Origin: Lachnospiraceae bacterium
Lineage (GTDB): Bacteria > Bacillota > Clostridia > Lachnospirales > Lachnospiraceae
NCBI GenBank assembly: GCA_029224965.1
Contig: JAQXVO010000030.1
Coordinates: 1 to 64,000, forward strand
DNA: 64,000 nucleotides
Direction of reading: 5' to 3'
Each line of letters opens with the position of its first letter. The stretch's first letter is position 1. This document shows positions 17,982 through 27,670 of the stretch, piece after piece. The notes under the pieces are model-generated. The model was not told where the DNA came from. It saw only the letters and a program-made list of their open reading frames with translations, and did not search any database. The position numbers and the translations under genes were made by a program.

Positions 17982-18338
17982 TTATGCAATCTTTTCTTTT
18001 GCAATATCACAAAGCTTTGTAAATCCTGCAGAATCACTTACTGCCAGATCAGCCAGCATCTTTCGGTTGACTTCAACACCAGCCAGCTTTAAGCCATGCA
18101 TAAGCTTGCTGTAGGAAAGACCGTTCAGTCTTGCTGCAGCATTGATACGGGCAATCCAGAGAGAACGGAACTGTCTCTTTCTTTCCTTACGTCCTGCATA
18201 GGAGGAGGTAAGAGCTCTCATTACAGACTGCTTGGCAACACGATACTGCTTGGATCTTGCTCCGCGGTATCCCTTGGCCATCTTCAGTACACGATTATGT
18301 TTCTTCTTGGCGTTTAAACCGCCCTTAATTCTTGCCAT
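17982..18338 (-). CDS. rplT: 50S ribosomal protein L20
   Basis: Early 23S rRNA-binding assembly protein; in other bacteria it also represses its own operon by binding the leader. The 118 residues show the family signature [22 protein letters not shown] and [24 protein letters not shown]. Last gene of infC-rpmI-rplT. Confidence 0.98.
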   Translation of the reverse strand: MARIKGGLNAKKKHNRVLKMAKGYRGARSKQYRVAKQSVMRALTSSYAGRKERKRQFRSLWIARINAAARLNGLSYSKLMHGLKLAGVEVNRKMLADLAVSDSAGFTKLCDIAKEKIA

Positions 18339-18359
18339 TTATGTTTCCTCCTGTCCGAA

Positions 18360-18557
18360 TCAGAGATAAGGTAAAATTTTCTTCATATTCTTAACGTTGG
18401 TTGCGTCTGCATAACCTGCCTTACGAAGATTTCTCTTACGCTTGGTGGTCTTCTTTGTAAGAATATGGCTCTTGAAAGCCTTGCTTCTCTTCAGATTACC
18501 ATTTGCTGTGGCTTTGAACCGCTTTGCAGCTGCTCTCTTGGTTTTGGTCTTAGGCAT
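18360..18557 (-). CDS. rpmI: 50S ribosomal protein L35
   Basis: Small basic large-subunit protein. The 65 residues match the family in length and sequence ([15 protein letters not shown] at the start, [24 protein letters not shown] at the end). Lies 13 bases after infC and 21 bases before rplT. Confidence 0.98.
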   Translation of the reverse strand: MPKTKTKRAAAKRFKATANGNLKRSKAFKSHILTKKTTKRKRNLRKAGYADATNVKNMKKILPYL

Positions 18558-18570
18558 AACCTATTCCTCC

Positions 18571-19080
18571 TTAGTTCTTTTTCTGTGACAAAACAATGCT
18601 GATGCTTCTGCCTTCCATTTTCGGCCGCTTCTCAACGACAGCCACATCCTCAAGGGCTGCAGCGAAGTCGTCCAAGATATGCTGAGAGCTCGAAACGTGA
18701 GCCATCTCTCTTCCGCGGAAGCGAAGTGTTACCTTTACCTTGTTGCCTTTCTCCAAGAACTTGCGCGCAGCGTTTGTCTTGGTGGAAAGGTCATTGGAAT
18801 CGATGTTGGGAGACATACGGATCTCCTTGACCTCGATCGTCTTCTGCTTTTTCTTGGCTTCTTTCTCCTTACGGGCCATCTCATAACGATATTTGCCGTA
18901 ATCAATGATTTTGCATACAGGCGGCTTTGCTTTCGGTGCCACTTTGACAAGGTCAAGATTCTCATCCTGAGCCATCTTATAGGCATCTCTTGCAGACATA
19001 ATTCCCAGCTGTTCTCCATGGGAACCGATCAGGCGGACTTCTTTGTCTCTGATCTGCTCGTTAATCATTAAATCGCTAAT
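18571..19080 (-). CDS. infC: Translation initiation factor IF-3 with AUU start codon
   Basis: Binds the 30S subunit, checks the start codon and keeps subunits apart. The 169-residue protein has the N-terminal domain (MINEQIRDKEVRLIGSHGEQLGIM) and C-terminal domain (KEIRMSPNIDSNDLSTKTNAARKFL, RFRGREMAH). I start it at ATT 19080: GGAGG lies eight bases before this codon, while the first in-frame ATG (19068) would be 20 bases from it. An AUU start is the known hallmark of infC, through which IF-3 represses its own translation. First gene of infC-rpmI-rplT, behind a structured leader. Confidence 0.93.
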   Translation of the reverse strand: MSDLMINEQIRDKEVRLIGSHGEQLGIMSARDAYKMAQDENLDLVKVAPKAKPPVCKIIDYGKYRYEMARKEKEAKKKQKTIEVKEIRMSPNIDSNDLSTKTNAARKFLEKGNKVKVTLRFRGREMAHVSSSQHILDDFAAALEDVAVVEKRPKMEGRSISIVLSQKKN

Positions 19081-19141
19081 TGGTGCTACCTCCGTAAGTC
19101 TTCTCTCAGCAGACCGCTTTCTCTACTGTCTTTCTGACAAC

Positions 19142-19257
19142 AAAAAAAGTGGATAGGCAGGCTATCCACAATCATACATATCTCTTCGGATCAAAAAGAT
19201 CAAAGGAAACATCATGAACACTAAGTCACATTTTCAGTGCTTAGGTGAGAGTGGATA
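19142..19257 (-). promoter_or_regulatory. infC operon leader with alternative terminator (L20-leader-like attenuator)
   Basis: Minus-strand RNA between the promoter and infC holds a terminator hairpin, GTGGATAG/CTATCCAC (19162-19169 with 19149-19156) followed by seven T (19142-19148). An upstream segment TATCCAC (19251-19257) is complementary to the first arm of that hairpin, so terminator and antiterminator pairings exclude each other. A third hairpin, CTAAG...CTTAG near 19222-19245, lies between. The arrangement matches transcription attenuation of infC-rpmI-rplT by L20 known in Bacillota; the L20 recognition site itself I cannot verify. Confidence 0.75.
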
Positions 19258-19284
19258 CTCTGCTTTCTTGTTACAACATGTGAT

Positions 19285-19313
19285 ATAATACTACGCTCCT
19301 GCCCGCGTGTCAA
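19285..19313 (-). promoter_or_regulatory. Promoter of infC-rpmI-rplT
   Basis: Minus strand TTGACA (19308-19313) and TATTAT (19285-19290) with a 17-base spacer: a perfect -35 and a one-mismatch -10. It gives a leader of about 200 bases before infC. Confidence 0.88.
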
Positions 19314-19408
19314 CTTCTTTTTTTATTTCTTTACTCGTTTATCCGGCAGCCGGCTCTGTCTTCCGGAAGTCTGATAAATCCGCTTTCAGAGTCCGCTGCC
19401 AGTTCTTC

Positions 19409-20695
19409 TTATTCTTCTGTCCTGTCCTGCATTTCCAGCTTTCCGGTCAGATCATCAATGAACTGCTGGGCCGTACGCCCGGACAGTCCTCCATGAGACA
19501 GCTCCCACTTGTTGGCCTCCTCAAGGACTTCCTTATCACTGATGGAAAGCCCTGCCCGGTCGCGGAGACTTAAGACAATCTTCTTAAAGTCCTTTGGCGA
19601 CGGTGCCTCATAGTAGATCTTGCAGCCGAAACGGTAGGACAGAGACAGTTTTTCCTGAATGGTGTCATTCTTGTGAAGGTCGTCATATTCCTTCTTGTCG
19701 CCGGCATTTTCCCGAACCAGATGGCGGCGGTTGCTGGTCGCATAGATCAGGACGTTATCCGGCTTCTTTTCCAGACCGCCCTCGATGACAGCCTTCAGAT
19801 ACTTGTAATCCGTCTCGAACTCTTCGAAGGAGAGATCGTCCATATAGATAATGAAGCGGTAATTCCGGTTCTTGATCTGAGCAATGACCTTGTTCAGGTC
19901 CCGGAACTGATGCTTGAAAATCTCGATCATCCGGAGGCCCTTGCCGTAATACTGGTTGATGATGGCCTTGATCGAGGTGGATTTTCCGGTTCCGGCATCA
20001 CCGAAAAGAAGAGCATTGTTAGCAGGAAGTTTCTTCAGGAAGGCCTCGGTATTGTCCACCAGCTGCTTCTTCTGATACTCGTAGCCAACCAGATCTGAAA
20101 GGCTGACATGGGCAATCCTTGTGATGGGAACCACATTGCCCTGGTCATCTACACGAAAGGCCTTGTGAAGGCCGAAGCTTCCGACACCGTAGGACTTGTA
20201 GAAATCCGTCACCGCACCGACAAAAGCATCCAGAGTCGGAGCCTCCTCGAGCTCGTGACAGAGATCCATGATGCAGTCCCGGATTCTCTTATTGAAAAGA
20301 TAGCCCGATTCGGGGTTGTCCCTGTAATCCGTCAGCATGGCGATCTCGGAAAAATCGAGAAAGTCCGAATACTCGTGGTCCAGATGGAAAAGCTTCATAA
20401 AAAGCTCCAGATCATGAGCGCCGGCCCGGGAAAGGGATCCCCCGCAGTCGCCCCGCATTTCACAGGCCCGTGTATAGGCATTCTCGTGGTTAACGATGAA
20501 ATTCGTAAGAAGAGCATGGTAGAGATTTCCATAGAAGCCGTGAGATGCCGCCATCTCGATCAGCTCATGTATTCTCTGATAGACCTCCTCTTCCGGGTAG
20601 GCTCCCTGGGGTTTGCAGAGAATTTCACTGTAGCGGTAGACAACATCATCCTTGTCTGCCCGATAGATAAACATATGATTCATCAGATTTTCCAT
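19409..20695 (-). CDS. DUF815 family AAA-type ATPase
   Basis: Predicted ATPase of the DUF815 family; cellular role not established. The 428-residue protein has an N-terminal helical region of about 190 residues and a C-terminal ATPase core with Walker A GDAGTGKST, Walker B-like IIYMDDLSFEE, the family motif IYATSNRRHLVRE and the sensor region QEKLSLSYRFG. The segment LSDLVGYEYQKKQLVDNTEAFL before Walker A is the DUF815 hallmark. GGAGGCTTGCC precedes ATG 20695, and the gene follows pheA by 13 bases, so the two are probably co-transcribed. Confidence 0.9.
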   Translation of the reverse strand: MENLMNHMFIYRADKDDVVYRYSEILCKPQGAYPEEEVYQRIHELIEMAASHGFYGNLYHALLTNFIVNHENAYTRACEMRGDCGGSLSRAGAHDLELFMKLFHLDHEYSDFLDFSEIAMLTDYRDNPESGYLFNKRIRDCIMDLCHELEEAPTLDAFVGAVTDFYKSYGVGSFGLHKAFRVDDQGNVVPITRIAHVSLSDLVGYEYQKKQLVDNTEAFLKKLPANNALLFGDAGTGKSTSIKAIINQYYGKGLRMIEIFKHQFRDLNKVIAQIKNRNYRFIIYMDDLSFEEFETDYKYLKAVIEGGLEKKPDNVLIYATSNRRHLVRENAGDKKEYDDLHKNDTIQEKLSLSYRFGCKIYYEAPSPKDFKKIVLSLRDRAGLSISDKEVLEEANKWELSHGGLSGRTAQQFIDDLTGKLEMQDRTEE

Positions 20696-20708
20696 GGCAA
20701 GCCTCCTA

Positions 20709-21839
20709 TTAATAATTTCCCAGAATCTGTATGGAATTGGCCTCTTCGGACAGGCCGGTCAGGGCATTCTGTACAGCTTCATCATTCAGGTTTCCGGCAA
20801 GATCGATAAAGAAACGGTAGGACCAGGGGCGGTCCTTGACCGGCCGGGATTCGATCCGCGACATGTTGAGTCCATTATAAGTGAAATTGGACAGAACATG
20901 GTAGAGAGACCCGGAATTATCATCCAGTTCAAAGGACAGAGTCAGAGTCTTTGCATTGATAAAAAACTTCTTCTCCGAGGAAACGATAATAAAACGGGTC
21001 GCATTGGTTTTATCATCCTGAATCTTCTCATCCAGAACCTGAAGACCGTAAATATCGGCATTGATCTTTCCGGCGATGGCTGCCTGATCCAGTCTCCCGT
21101 CATCATGGACCTTCTTGGCCGACATGGCTGTATTCAACAGGGACCGGGCCTCAAAGGAGGGATGACTGTCCAGATAATCACTGCACTGAAGCAGGGCCTG
21201 GGGATGGGAATAGACGACCTTGATATCCGACAGCTTTGCTCCAGGCAGAGCCAGAAGGGAATGATCAATCTTGATGACCTGCTCTCCGATCACAGCACAG
21301 TCATACTCGGTCATGAGGTCAAAATTTTCACTGATCATACCGGCAGTCGAGTTTTCAATCGGAAGAACCGCATAATCGGCTCTCTTGTTCTTCAGATCCT
21401 CAAAAGCCTCCCGCCATGTCTTGACCGGGTGGGTCTTATGGTGTTCGCCGAAGAATTTCACCAGGGCGGCCTGACTGTAGGCGCCTTCCACACCCTGATA
21501 GGCGATCTCGCAGCCGGTGAAATCAAAGCCCCGCTTACATTTAAAGCCGAAGGTCTTCCTGTGGCCGTTCCGGGACAGGATCCCGTACTGCTTCTTCCGG
21601 CTTCCGGACATAATGGATGTAAAGAGCTCCCGGATGCCCTGTTTAACCAGGGGATCTGCGGACAGGGCCGTCAGGCTGTTCAGCTTGCTCTGCTCCCTCT
21701 GCCGGTCAAAGACCGGTTTCTTCTTTTCCATCTTGAAGGCGGCAACCTCGTCCGCCAGATCCATCCGTCTCTCATAGAGATCCACAATGGACTGGTCGAT
21801 GGCATCGATGTCTTTTCTGATTTCTGTGATGTCTCTCAT
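20709..21839 (-). CDS. pheA: Bifunctional chorismate mutase/prephenate dehydratase
   Basis: Makes phenylpyruvate from chorismate for phenylalanine synthesis. The 376 residues contain an AroQ-type chorismate mutase (about 1-90, IRKDIDAIDQSIVDLYERRMDLADEV), a prephenate dehydratase domain (about 105-285, YQGVEGAYSQAALVKFF and the TRF motif in NATRFIIVS) and an ACT domain (about 300-376) with GLNMSRIESRPVKDRPWSYRFFID, where ESRP is the phenylalanine-binding site for feedback inhibition. Lies between polC and the DUF815 gene, 15 bases from polC. Confidence 0.96.
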   Translation of the reverse strand: MRDITEIRKDIDAIDQSIVDLYERRMDLADEVAAFKMEKKKPVFDRQREQSKLNSLTALSADPLVKQGIRELFTSIMSGSRKKQYGILSRNGHRKTFGFKCKRGFDFTGCEIAYQGVEGAYSQAALVKFFGEHHKTHPVKTWREAFEDLKNKRADYAVLPIENSTAGMISENFDLMTEYDCAVIGEQVIKIDHSLLALPGAKLSDIKVVYSHPQALLQCSDYLDSHPSFEARSLLNTAMSAKKVHDDGRLDQAAIAGKINADIYGLQVLDEKIQDDKTNATRFIIVSSEKKFFINAKTLTLSFELDDNSGSLYHVLSNFTYNGLNMSRIESRPVKDRPWSYRFFIDLAGNLNDEAVQNALTGLSEEANSIQILGNY

Positions 21840-21854
21840 TCTTTTTCCTTTTCT

Positions 21855-24800
21855 TTATGATGTCTGCTGCAGGTTCAGATAATCAAAGAAGGACAGCTGG
21901 TCATCCTCGGGCAGATTCCTGATGATACCGAGCCGCTCCATAGTATCGACGATGGTCGAGGAAACCTTGCCCCGATTCTTCAGATCATTCTTTGAAGTAA
22001 AGGGCTGGCTGGCTGCTGCAATCTGCAGAGACTCAGCTGCTGAATCACCCATGCCCTCCAGGGAGTTAAAGGGAGGCAGAAGCTTTCCGTCGACGATCTG
22101 GAAATATCGGGCGTCGGACTTGTAGAGATCCATAGGCAGGAATTCGAAGCCTCTAGCATACATTTCCTGAACCAGACGCATGTCACCGTAGGTTCCCTTC
22201 TCCTTTGCCGTCAGAGCATCCCCCTTGGCATCATAGGCCCGGAGGGTATCCTCCAGATGCTGCTTTCCCAGGCACATGATCTCATAGCTGAAATCGGTCG
22301 CCCGGATGGAGAAATAGGCTGCATAATAGGCCAGGGGATAATAGACCTTGCAGTAGGCCACCCGCCAGCCCATCATGACATAGGCTGCTGCGTGGGCCTT
22401 GGGGAACATGTACTTGATCTTCTCGCAGGACTTGATGTACCAGTCGGGAACGCCATGCTCCTTCATATCCTTGACATACTGTGGCCATTCATTGCACTTA
22501 CCCTTGGCAACCACACCTTTTCTTACACGCTCCATAATGGTGAAGCTTTCCTCGGACTCCAGGCCCTGGTGGATGAGATAAACCATGATATCATCCCGGC
22601 AGGCGATACAGGTGGAAATGGTTGCCGTGCCCTCCTTGATCAGGGTCTCGGCATTGCCTTGCCATACATCGGTTCCGTGAGACAGACCGGAAATACGAAT
22701 GAGGTCGGTAAATTCCTTTGGCTTGGCCTCCATGAGAAGGCCCATCGCGAAGTCGGTACCGAATTCCGGGATTCCCAGGGTTCCCAGCGGACAGTTCTTC
22801 CAGAGATCCTCGGGCTTGACACCCAGGGCGTCTGTATTTTCAAAAAGTGACATAACCGTCCGGTCGTCGAGCGGTATATCCGTCGCATGGAGACCGGTCA
22901 GATCCTCCAGCATCCGGATCATGGTCGGATCCTGGTGGCCTAGGATGTCCAGCTTCAGAAGGTTGGAGTCGATGGAATGGTAATCGAAATGGGTGGTGAT
23001 CACATCACTTGTCATATCATTGGCCGGATGCTGGACCGGAGTAAAGGTGTTGATCTCCTCGCCCATGGGTAGAACGATGATTCCGCCCGGGTGCTGTCCT
23101 GTCGTCCGGTGGACGCCGACACAGCCCTTGACAATCCGGTTGATCTCGCACATTCTCTTGTGGACACCGCGCTCCTCGAAATAATTCTTGACGTAGCCGT
23201 AAGCGGTCTTATCCGCCAGGGTGCCGATGGTTCCGGCCTTGAAGGTCTGTCCCTCGCCGAAGATAACCTCGGTATAGCGGTGAGCCTTGGCCTGGTAGTC
23301 ACCGGAGAAATTCAGGTCGATATCGGGCTCCTTGTTGCCCTTGAATCCCAGGAAGGTTTCGAAGGGAATATCAAAGCCCTGCTTGGTCAGATAGTGGCCG
23401 CAGCGGGGGCACTTCTTATCCGGCATATCGCAGCCTGCCCGGCCCGAGAAGGCTTTGACCTCATCGGAATCAAAGTCCACATAGTGACAGTGAGGACAGA
23501 GATAATGAGCCGGCAGAGGATTGACTTCGGTAATTCCGGCCATGGTCGCAACAAAGGAAGACCCGACCGAACCACGGGAGCCGACCAGATAGCCATCTTC
23601 ATTGGATTTCCAGACCAGCTTCTGAGCGATGATGTACATGACGGCATAGCCGTTTCCGATAATGGAATTCAGTTCCCGCTCCAGACGGGCGGAAACGATT
23701 TCCGGCAGATTCTCGCCATACATTTCATGGGCCCTGTCATAGCAGATCTTCCTGAGCATGCCGTCGGAATTCTCAATGACCGGCGGACATTTATCCGGCC
23801 GGACCGGAGCGATGGGTTCGCACATATCGGCGATCTTATTGGGATTCGTTATAACAACTTCCTCTGCCGCTTCGGCACCCAGATAGGAAAACTCCTCCAG
23901 CATCTCCTCCGTCGTATGAAGATAGAGGGGCGGCTGAGGATCCGCATCATCGAAATGCTGACCGGCCATCAGTATTCTCCGGTAGATCTCATCCTCCGGG
24001 TTCAGGAAATGTACATCGCAGGTCGCACAGACCAGCTTGTCCATAGCCTTTCCCAGAGCCAGAATCTGCCGGTTGATGTCCTGCAGGTCCTCGACGGAAT
24101 TGACCACGGAATCCCTGGGGCTGTCGATCATATACTGGTTGTTTCCGACCGGCTGGATCTCCAGATAGTCATAGAAGGAGGCGATCCTTTCAATCTCGGA
24201 TTCCGGACGGCCGTCATGAATGGCCGAATAAAGTTCTCCGGCTGAGCAGGCGGAACCCAGGATCAGGCCCTCCCGGTATTTATTGATGAGAGACCTGGGC
24301 ATGAGGGGCCGCTTGCGGAAATACTCAAGATGCGACAGGGAGATCAGCCGGTAAAGGTTGATCCGGCCCAGATCGTTTTTGGCCAGAACAATGCAGTGAT
24401 TGGGATGGAGCTTTCGTATGGACTCCTTGGTCAGCTTCATGGACTTCTGGATGTCCACAAGCCTAGTAAGGCCGCGGTTCCGAAGCTTTGTGGCCAGGGC
24501 ATCGAAAATCCAGGCTGTACATTCGGCATCATCAACAGCCCGGTGATGGTGCTCAAGGGAAACCTTCAGAGCCTTGGCGACCGTATCCAGCTTGTAGTTG
24601 GAAAGGCTGGGCAGAAGAACCCGAGCCATCTCCACCGTATCCATATAGGTGGCTGGAGCCTCTAAGCCCAGTCTCTTGCAGTTGGCCTTGATAAAGCCCA
24701 TATCGAAGTCGGCATTGTGGCCGACCATGATGGCTCCTTTGGAAAATTCCAGGAATTTCGGCAGCAGGGTCTCTATGGTTTCCGCATGGCGAACCATATC

Positions 24801-26456
24801 ATCCCGGATACTGGTCAGCTCTGTGATCCGATAGGGAATGGGGATCTGCGGATTGACAAATTCCGAGAAACGGTCTGTGACCTTGCCTTCCGAGAAACGT
24901 ACGGCTCCGATCTCAATGATCCGGTTCTTTTCGGCGGAAAAGCCTGTAGTCTCCAGATCGAAGACGACGAAGTCATCATCCAGACTCTGATCCTCTCCGA
25001 TGGGATCGGTCACCAGGCGGCGGATATCATCGACCAGATAGGCTTCCACGCCGTAGATGATCTGCGGGGCATCCGGATCTCTCTGCACGGCATGATAGGC
25101 TTCGGTAAAGCCCTGGACATCGCCGTGGTCAGTGATAGCAATGGCCCGGTGGCCCCAGCGCTTGGCCTGGGCTATGATATCTGCTGCCGTGCTGACGCCG
25201 TCCATATCACTCATCTTGGTATGACAGTGGAGCTCCACTCGCTTGACCGGCGCATGATCCATACGCTTTACCTGGAAGTCTGGTATTTCCATCATGCCAG
25301 TAATCTTCTGAAGGACCAGATCATGGTCGAAGGTATCGATGGAGGGAATGCCCCGTACCTTGATAAAGGCCCCGTTATGAAGCTTTCCATTGGTCAGGAC
25401 CTTGGCCTGGTCATTGGTCACAAAGATCTTGCAGGTGATGGAATCGGTAAAGTCCGTCAGGGAGAAAATCAGGATGGTTCTCTCGTTCCGGATCTCCTTG
25501 GCATCCAGATCAAAGACCTGGCCGCGGACCGCAATGGTCCCGATTTCACCCTGGACATCTTTTAAGGGTGTGACATCCTCCTCGATATCCCGACCATAGA
25601 AAACCGCCGGATTGGAAGAACGGACCAGAGGCCGTTCCCGCCTCTGGAAGCCGCCCTGGTCGTTCGATCCGGAAAAGCCGGATCTTCTCTGGAAGCCGGC
25701 ATCGGATCCTTTTTTCTGGTCCCCGCCCTGGTAGGAGCGGAAGGATTTTCCGGAGGGTCTGTCTTTTTCCTGAGAAGCTGCGGATGCATCCTTTCCTCTG
25801 CCTCTGGTCTTCTTTTCCTCCGGCTGATCTGCTCCGAGAAGCTCCGGCTCTTTGCTCTTCTCCTCCTGGATCTTCTCGTAGTTCCGGCTGATCTCCTTAA
25901 TCTCATTTTCAATCAGCTCTTCCCCGCGGTCCTGCCTCTCATCCTTTTCGGCCTTCTTATAGGCCACATCGCAGATGACCGAGAGGCCGCAGCGCCGGCA
26001 GAGAATATTGGTCATGATATCGAGAATGCTGTCCTCATACATATGAGAAACCGCATCGTCAGAAAGGGTGATCAGTAGATGGGTATCATCGGTAAATTCC
26101 ATATTTCCCCGGGCAAGGACCTTGTAGAATACAATATTGTGCCTGTAGATTTCCTCTAAAATGGAATCCTTGTAGAGGTCAAAGAGAGCCTTGGGCGAAT
26201 ACTGGTCCGACAGGTTGAATTTTTCGATAATATGGACCCTGACTTCATTCTTGAAATAGGTTTCCTCGATCTCCTTTTCCAGCTTCCAGATCCGGTTCTT
26301 GGGGACAAGGACATCCGCCTTCAGGTAGATCCGCATCAGATCGTGGGCAGGATTGGTCGTAATCCGGCTGACATAAGACTCCTGAAGCTGCTTATCCACC
26401 TTGCCGCTCTTTGAAAGCTCAGGAAAAATTTCTGAAAACGTACGATCCAATGCCAT
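21855..26456 (-). CDS. polC: DNA polymerase III PolC-type alpha subunit with proofreading exonuclease
   Basis: Main replicative polymerase of low-GC Gram-positives. The 1533-residue protein has the PolC order: N-terminal domains to about residue 300, an OB domain, a PHP domain opened by ELHCHTKMSDMDG, a DnaQ-like 3'-5' exonuclease inserted in it (FVVFDLETTGFS, HNADFDMGF, HHRAVDDAECTAWIF), then the palm and fingers (GSRGSVGSSFVATMAGITEV, Zn-like CPHCHYVDFDSDE...CPRCGHYL, and catalytic EPDIDLNFSGDYQ). A Lys/Arg/Gly-rich spacer of about 100 residues (near 200-300) precedes the OB domain. Start ATG 26456 has AAGGAG upstream. Taxonomically this points to Bacillota. Confidence 0.98.
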   Translation of the reverse strand: MALDRTFSEIFPELSKSGKVDKQLQESYVSRITTNPAHDLMRIYLKADVLVPKNRIWKLEKEIEETYFKNEVRVHIIEKFNLSDQYSPKALFDLYKDSILEEIYRHNIVFYKVLARGNMEFTDDTHLLITLSDDAVSHMYEDSILDIMTNILCRRCGLSVICDVAYKKAEKDERQDRGEELIENEIKEISRNYEKIQEEKSKEPELLGADQPEEKKTRGRGKDASAASQEKDRPSGKSFRSYQGGDQKKGSDAGFQRRSGFSGSNDQGGFQRRERPLVRSSNPAVFYGRDIEEDVTPLKDVQGEIGTIAVRGQVFDLDAKEIRNERTILIFSLTDFTDSITCKIFVTNDQAKVLTNGKLHNGAFIKVRGIPSIDTFDHDLVLQKITGMMEIPDFQVKRMDHAPVKRVELHCHTKMSDMDGVSTAADIIAQAKRWGHRAIAITDHGDVQGFTEAYHAVQRDPDAPQIIYGVEAYLVDDIRRLVTDPIGEDQSLDDDFVVFDLETTGFSAEKNRIIEIGAVRFSEGKVTDRFSEFVNPQIPIPYRITELTSIRDDMVRHAETIETLLPKFLEFSKGAIMVGHNADFDMGFIKANCKRLGLEAPATYMDTVEMARVLLPSLSNYKLDTVAKALKVSLEHHHRAVDDAECTAWIFDALATKLRNRGLTRLVDIQKSMKLTKESIRKLHPNHCIVLAKNDLGRINLYRLISLSHLEYFRKRPLMPRSLINKYREGLILGSACSAGELYSAIHDGRPESEIERIASFYDYLEIQPVGNNQYMIDSPRDSVVNSVEDLQDINRQILALGKAMDKLVCATCDVHFLNPEDEIYRRILMAGQHFDDADPQPPLYLHTTEEMLEEFSYLGAEAAEEVVITNPNKIADMCEPIAPVRPDKCPPVIENSDGMLRKICYDRAHEMYGENLPEIVSARLERELNSIIGNGYAVMYIIAQKLVWKSNEDGYLVGSRGSVGSSFVATMAGITEVNPLPAHYLCPHCHYVDFDSDEVKAFSGRAGCDMPDKKCPRCGHYLTKQGFDIPFETFLGFKGNKEPDIDLNFSGDYQAKAHRYTEVIFGEGQTFKAGTIGTLADKTAYGYVKNYFEERGVHKRMCEINRIVKGCVGVHRTTGQHPGGIIVLPMGEEINTFTPVQHPANDMTSDVITTHFDYHSIDSNLLKLDILGHQDPTMIRMLEDLTGLHATDIPLDDRTVMSLFENTDALGVKPEDLWKNCPLGTLGIPEFGTDFAMGLLMEAKPKEFTDLIRISGLSHGTDVWQGNAETLIKEGTATISTCIACRDDIMVYLIHQGLESEESFTIMERVRKGVVAKGKCNEWPQYVKDMKEHGVPDWYIKSCEKIKYMFPKAHAAAYVMMGWRVAYCKVYYPLAYYAAYFSIRATDFSYEIMCLGKQHLEDTLRAYDAKGDALTAKEKGTYGDMRLVQEMYARGFEFLPMDLYKSDARYFQIVDGKLLPPFNSLEGMGDSAAESLQIAAASQPFTSKNDLKNRGKVSSTIVDTMERLGIIRNLPEDDQLSFFDYLNLQQTS

Positions 26457-26554
26457 CTGCTCCTTATACGCTGCGATCTGATTCCGATTTCCGCCAATCC
26501 GTCCCGGCAGAATCCGATATCAGTTCTGTCAATCTGTCCTGACAGAATCCGCTC

Positions 26555-27637
26555 TCAATCCTGTCTCGCCTCTGCTTTCTCTGCAATCAGACGGTCCAGT
26601 TCCTTCTTTAATTCCGGCAGAAGGTCCTCTTCCGGAACCTTTCGTAAGACTCTGCCGTGTTCCAGGATCAGGCCTTCGCCCTTTCCTCCTGCTATGCCAA
26701 GATCCGCCTCCCTGGCTTCACCGGGTCCGTTGACAACGCAGCCCATGACGGCGACCTTCAGATCCGTCTGGATATCCTTGACCATATCTTCCACCTTGGA
26801 TGCCAGGCCGATCAGGTCAATCTGGGTTCTGCCGCAGGTCGGACAGGAAACCACTTCCACTCCGCCCTTTCGAAGGCCAAGAGTCTTTAAGATCAGGCGG
26901 GCCGAGCGGACCTCATCCTCGGGGTCTCCGGTCAGAGATACCCGGATGGTATCTCCGATGCCCTGGGACAAGATCAGAGAAAGGCCTATGGCCGACTTGA
27001 TATTTCCGGCAGTGACCGATCCGGCTTCTGTAATTCCGACATGAAGAGGGTGATCGGTCTGATTCCGAATGAGCTCGTGAGCCCTGACACACATCATGAC
27101 ATCCGAGGACTTGATGGAAATAACCAGGTTGTCATAACCCATATCCTCGATGATCCCGACCTTGTCGAGGGCGGATTCCACCAGGCCTTCGGCCGTCACG
27201 CCGCCATACTTTTCCACCAGATCCTTTTCCAGAGAGCCGGAATTAACACCGACCCGAATGGGAAGATTTCGTTCCTTACAGGCATCGACAACAGCCTGGA
27301 TCCGTTCTTTGGATCCGATATTGCCCGGATTGATCCGGATCTTGTCGGCCCCGTTCTCAATAGCCGCCAGAGCCAGCCGGTAATCGAAATGAATATCGGC
27401 CACCAGGGGAATGTGGATCTGCTTCTTGATCTGTGAAATGGCCTTTGCCGCTTCCTTTGTCGGGACCGCACAGCGGATGATATCGCATCCGGCTTTCTCC
27501 AGGCGAAGAATCTGGGCCACTGTGGTATCCACATCCTCGGTATGGGTATTGGTCATGGACTGGATCAGAATGGGATTGTTTCCTCCGATGACCCGGTCAC
27601 CGATTTTAACTTCTCTGGTTTTCATCCGCTCAGACAT
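26555..27637 (-). CDS. ispG: 4-hydroxy-3-methylbut-2-enyl diphosphate synthase
   Basis: Penultimate step of the MEP isoprenoid pathway, converting MEcPP to HMBPP with a [4Fe-4S] cluster. The 360 residues show the TIM-barrel start REVKIGDRVIGGNNPILIQSMTNT, and the cluster ligands in SCPTCGRTQID and GCVVNGPGEA. ATG 27637 is chosen because GGAGATCCAC precedes it. Together with dxr, cdsA and uppS it forms a lipid-precursor block. A hairpin TTCTGTCA/TGACAGAA (26524-26547) lies after its stop before polC. Confidence 0.96.
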   Translation of the reverse strand: MSERMKTREVKIGDRVIGGNNPILIQSMTNTHTEDVDTTVAQILRLEKAGCDIIRCAVPTKEAAKAISQIKKQIHIPLVADIHFDYRLALAAIENGADKIRINPGNIGSKERIQAVVDACKERNLPIRVGVNSGSLEKDLVEKYGGVTAEGLVESALDKVGIIEDMGYDNLVISIKSSDVMMCVRAHELIRNQTDHPLHVGITEAGSVTAGNIKSAIGLSLILSQGIGDTIRVSLTGDPEDEVRSARLILKTLGLRKGGVEVVSCPTCGRTQIDLIGLASKVEDMVKDIQTDLKVAVMGCVVNGPGEAREADLGIAGGKGEGLILEHGRVLRKVPEEDLLPELKKELDRLIAEKAEARQD

Positions 27638-27670
27638 GTGGATCTCCTTCCTCATATGTTCCACTATCAT

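Noticed and set aside
19330-19400. Long imperfect stem after the DUF815 gene as a terminator
   Set aside because: The arms GGCAGC/GCTGCC pair, but two mismatches and the absence of a T-run make it unconvincing.
23091-24245. Plus-strand open frame inside polC
   Set aside because: Shadow of the polymerase gene; no start signal and no recognisable domain.
26524-26547. TTCTGTCA/TGACAGAA hairpin between ispG and polC as a terminator
   Set aside because: No T-run follows on the minus strand and polC needs read-through; at most a small intercistronic hairpin.
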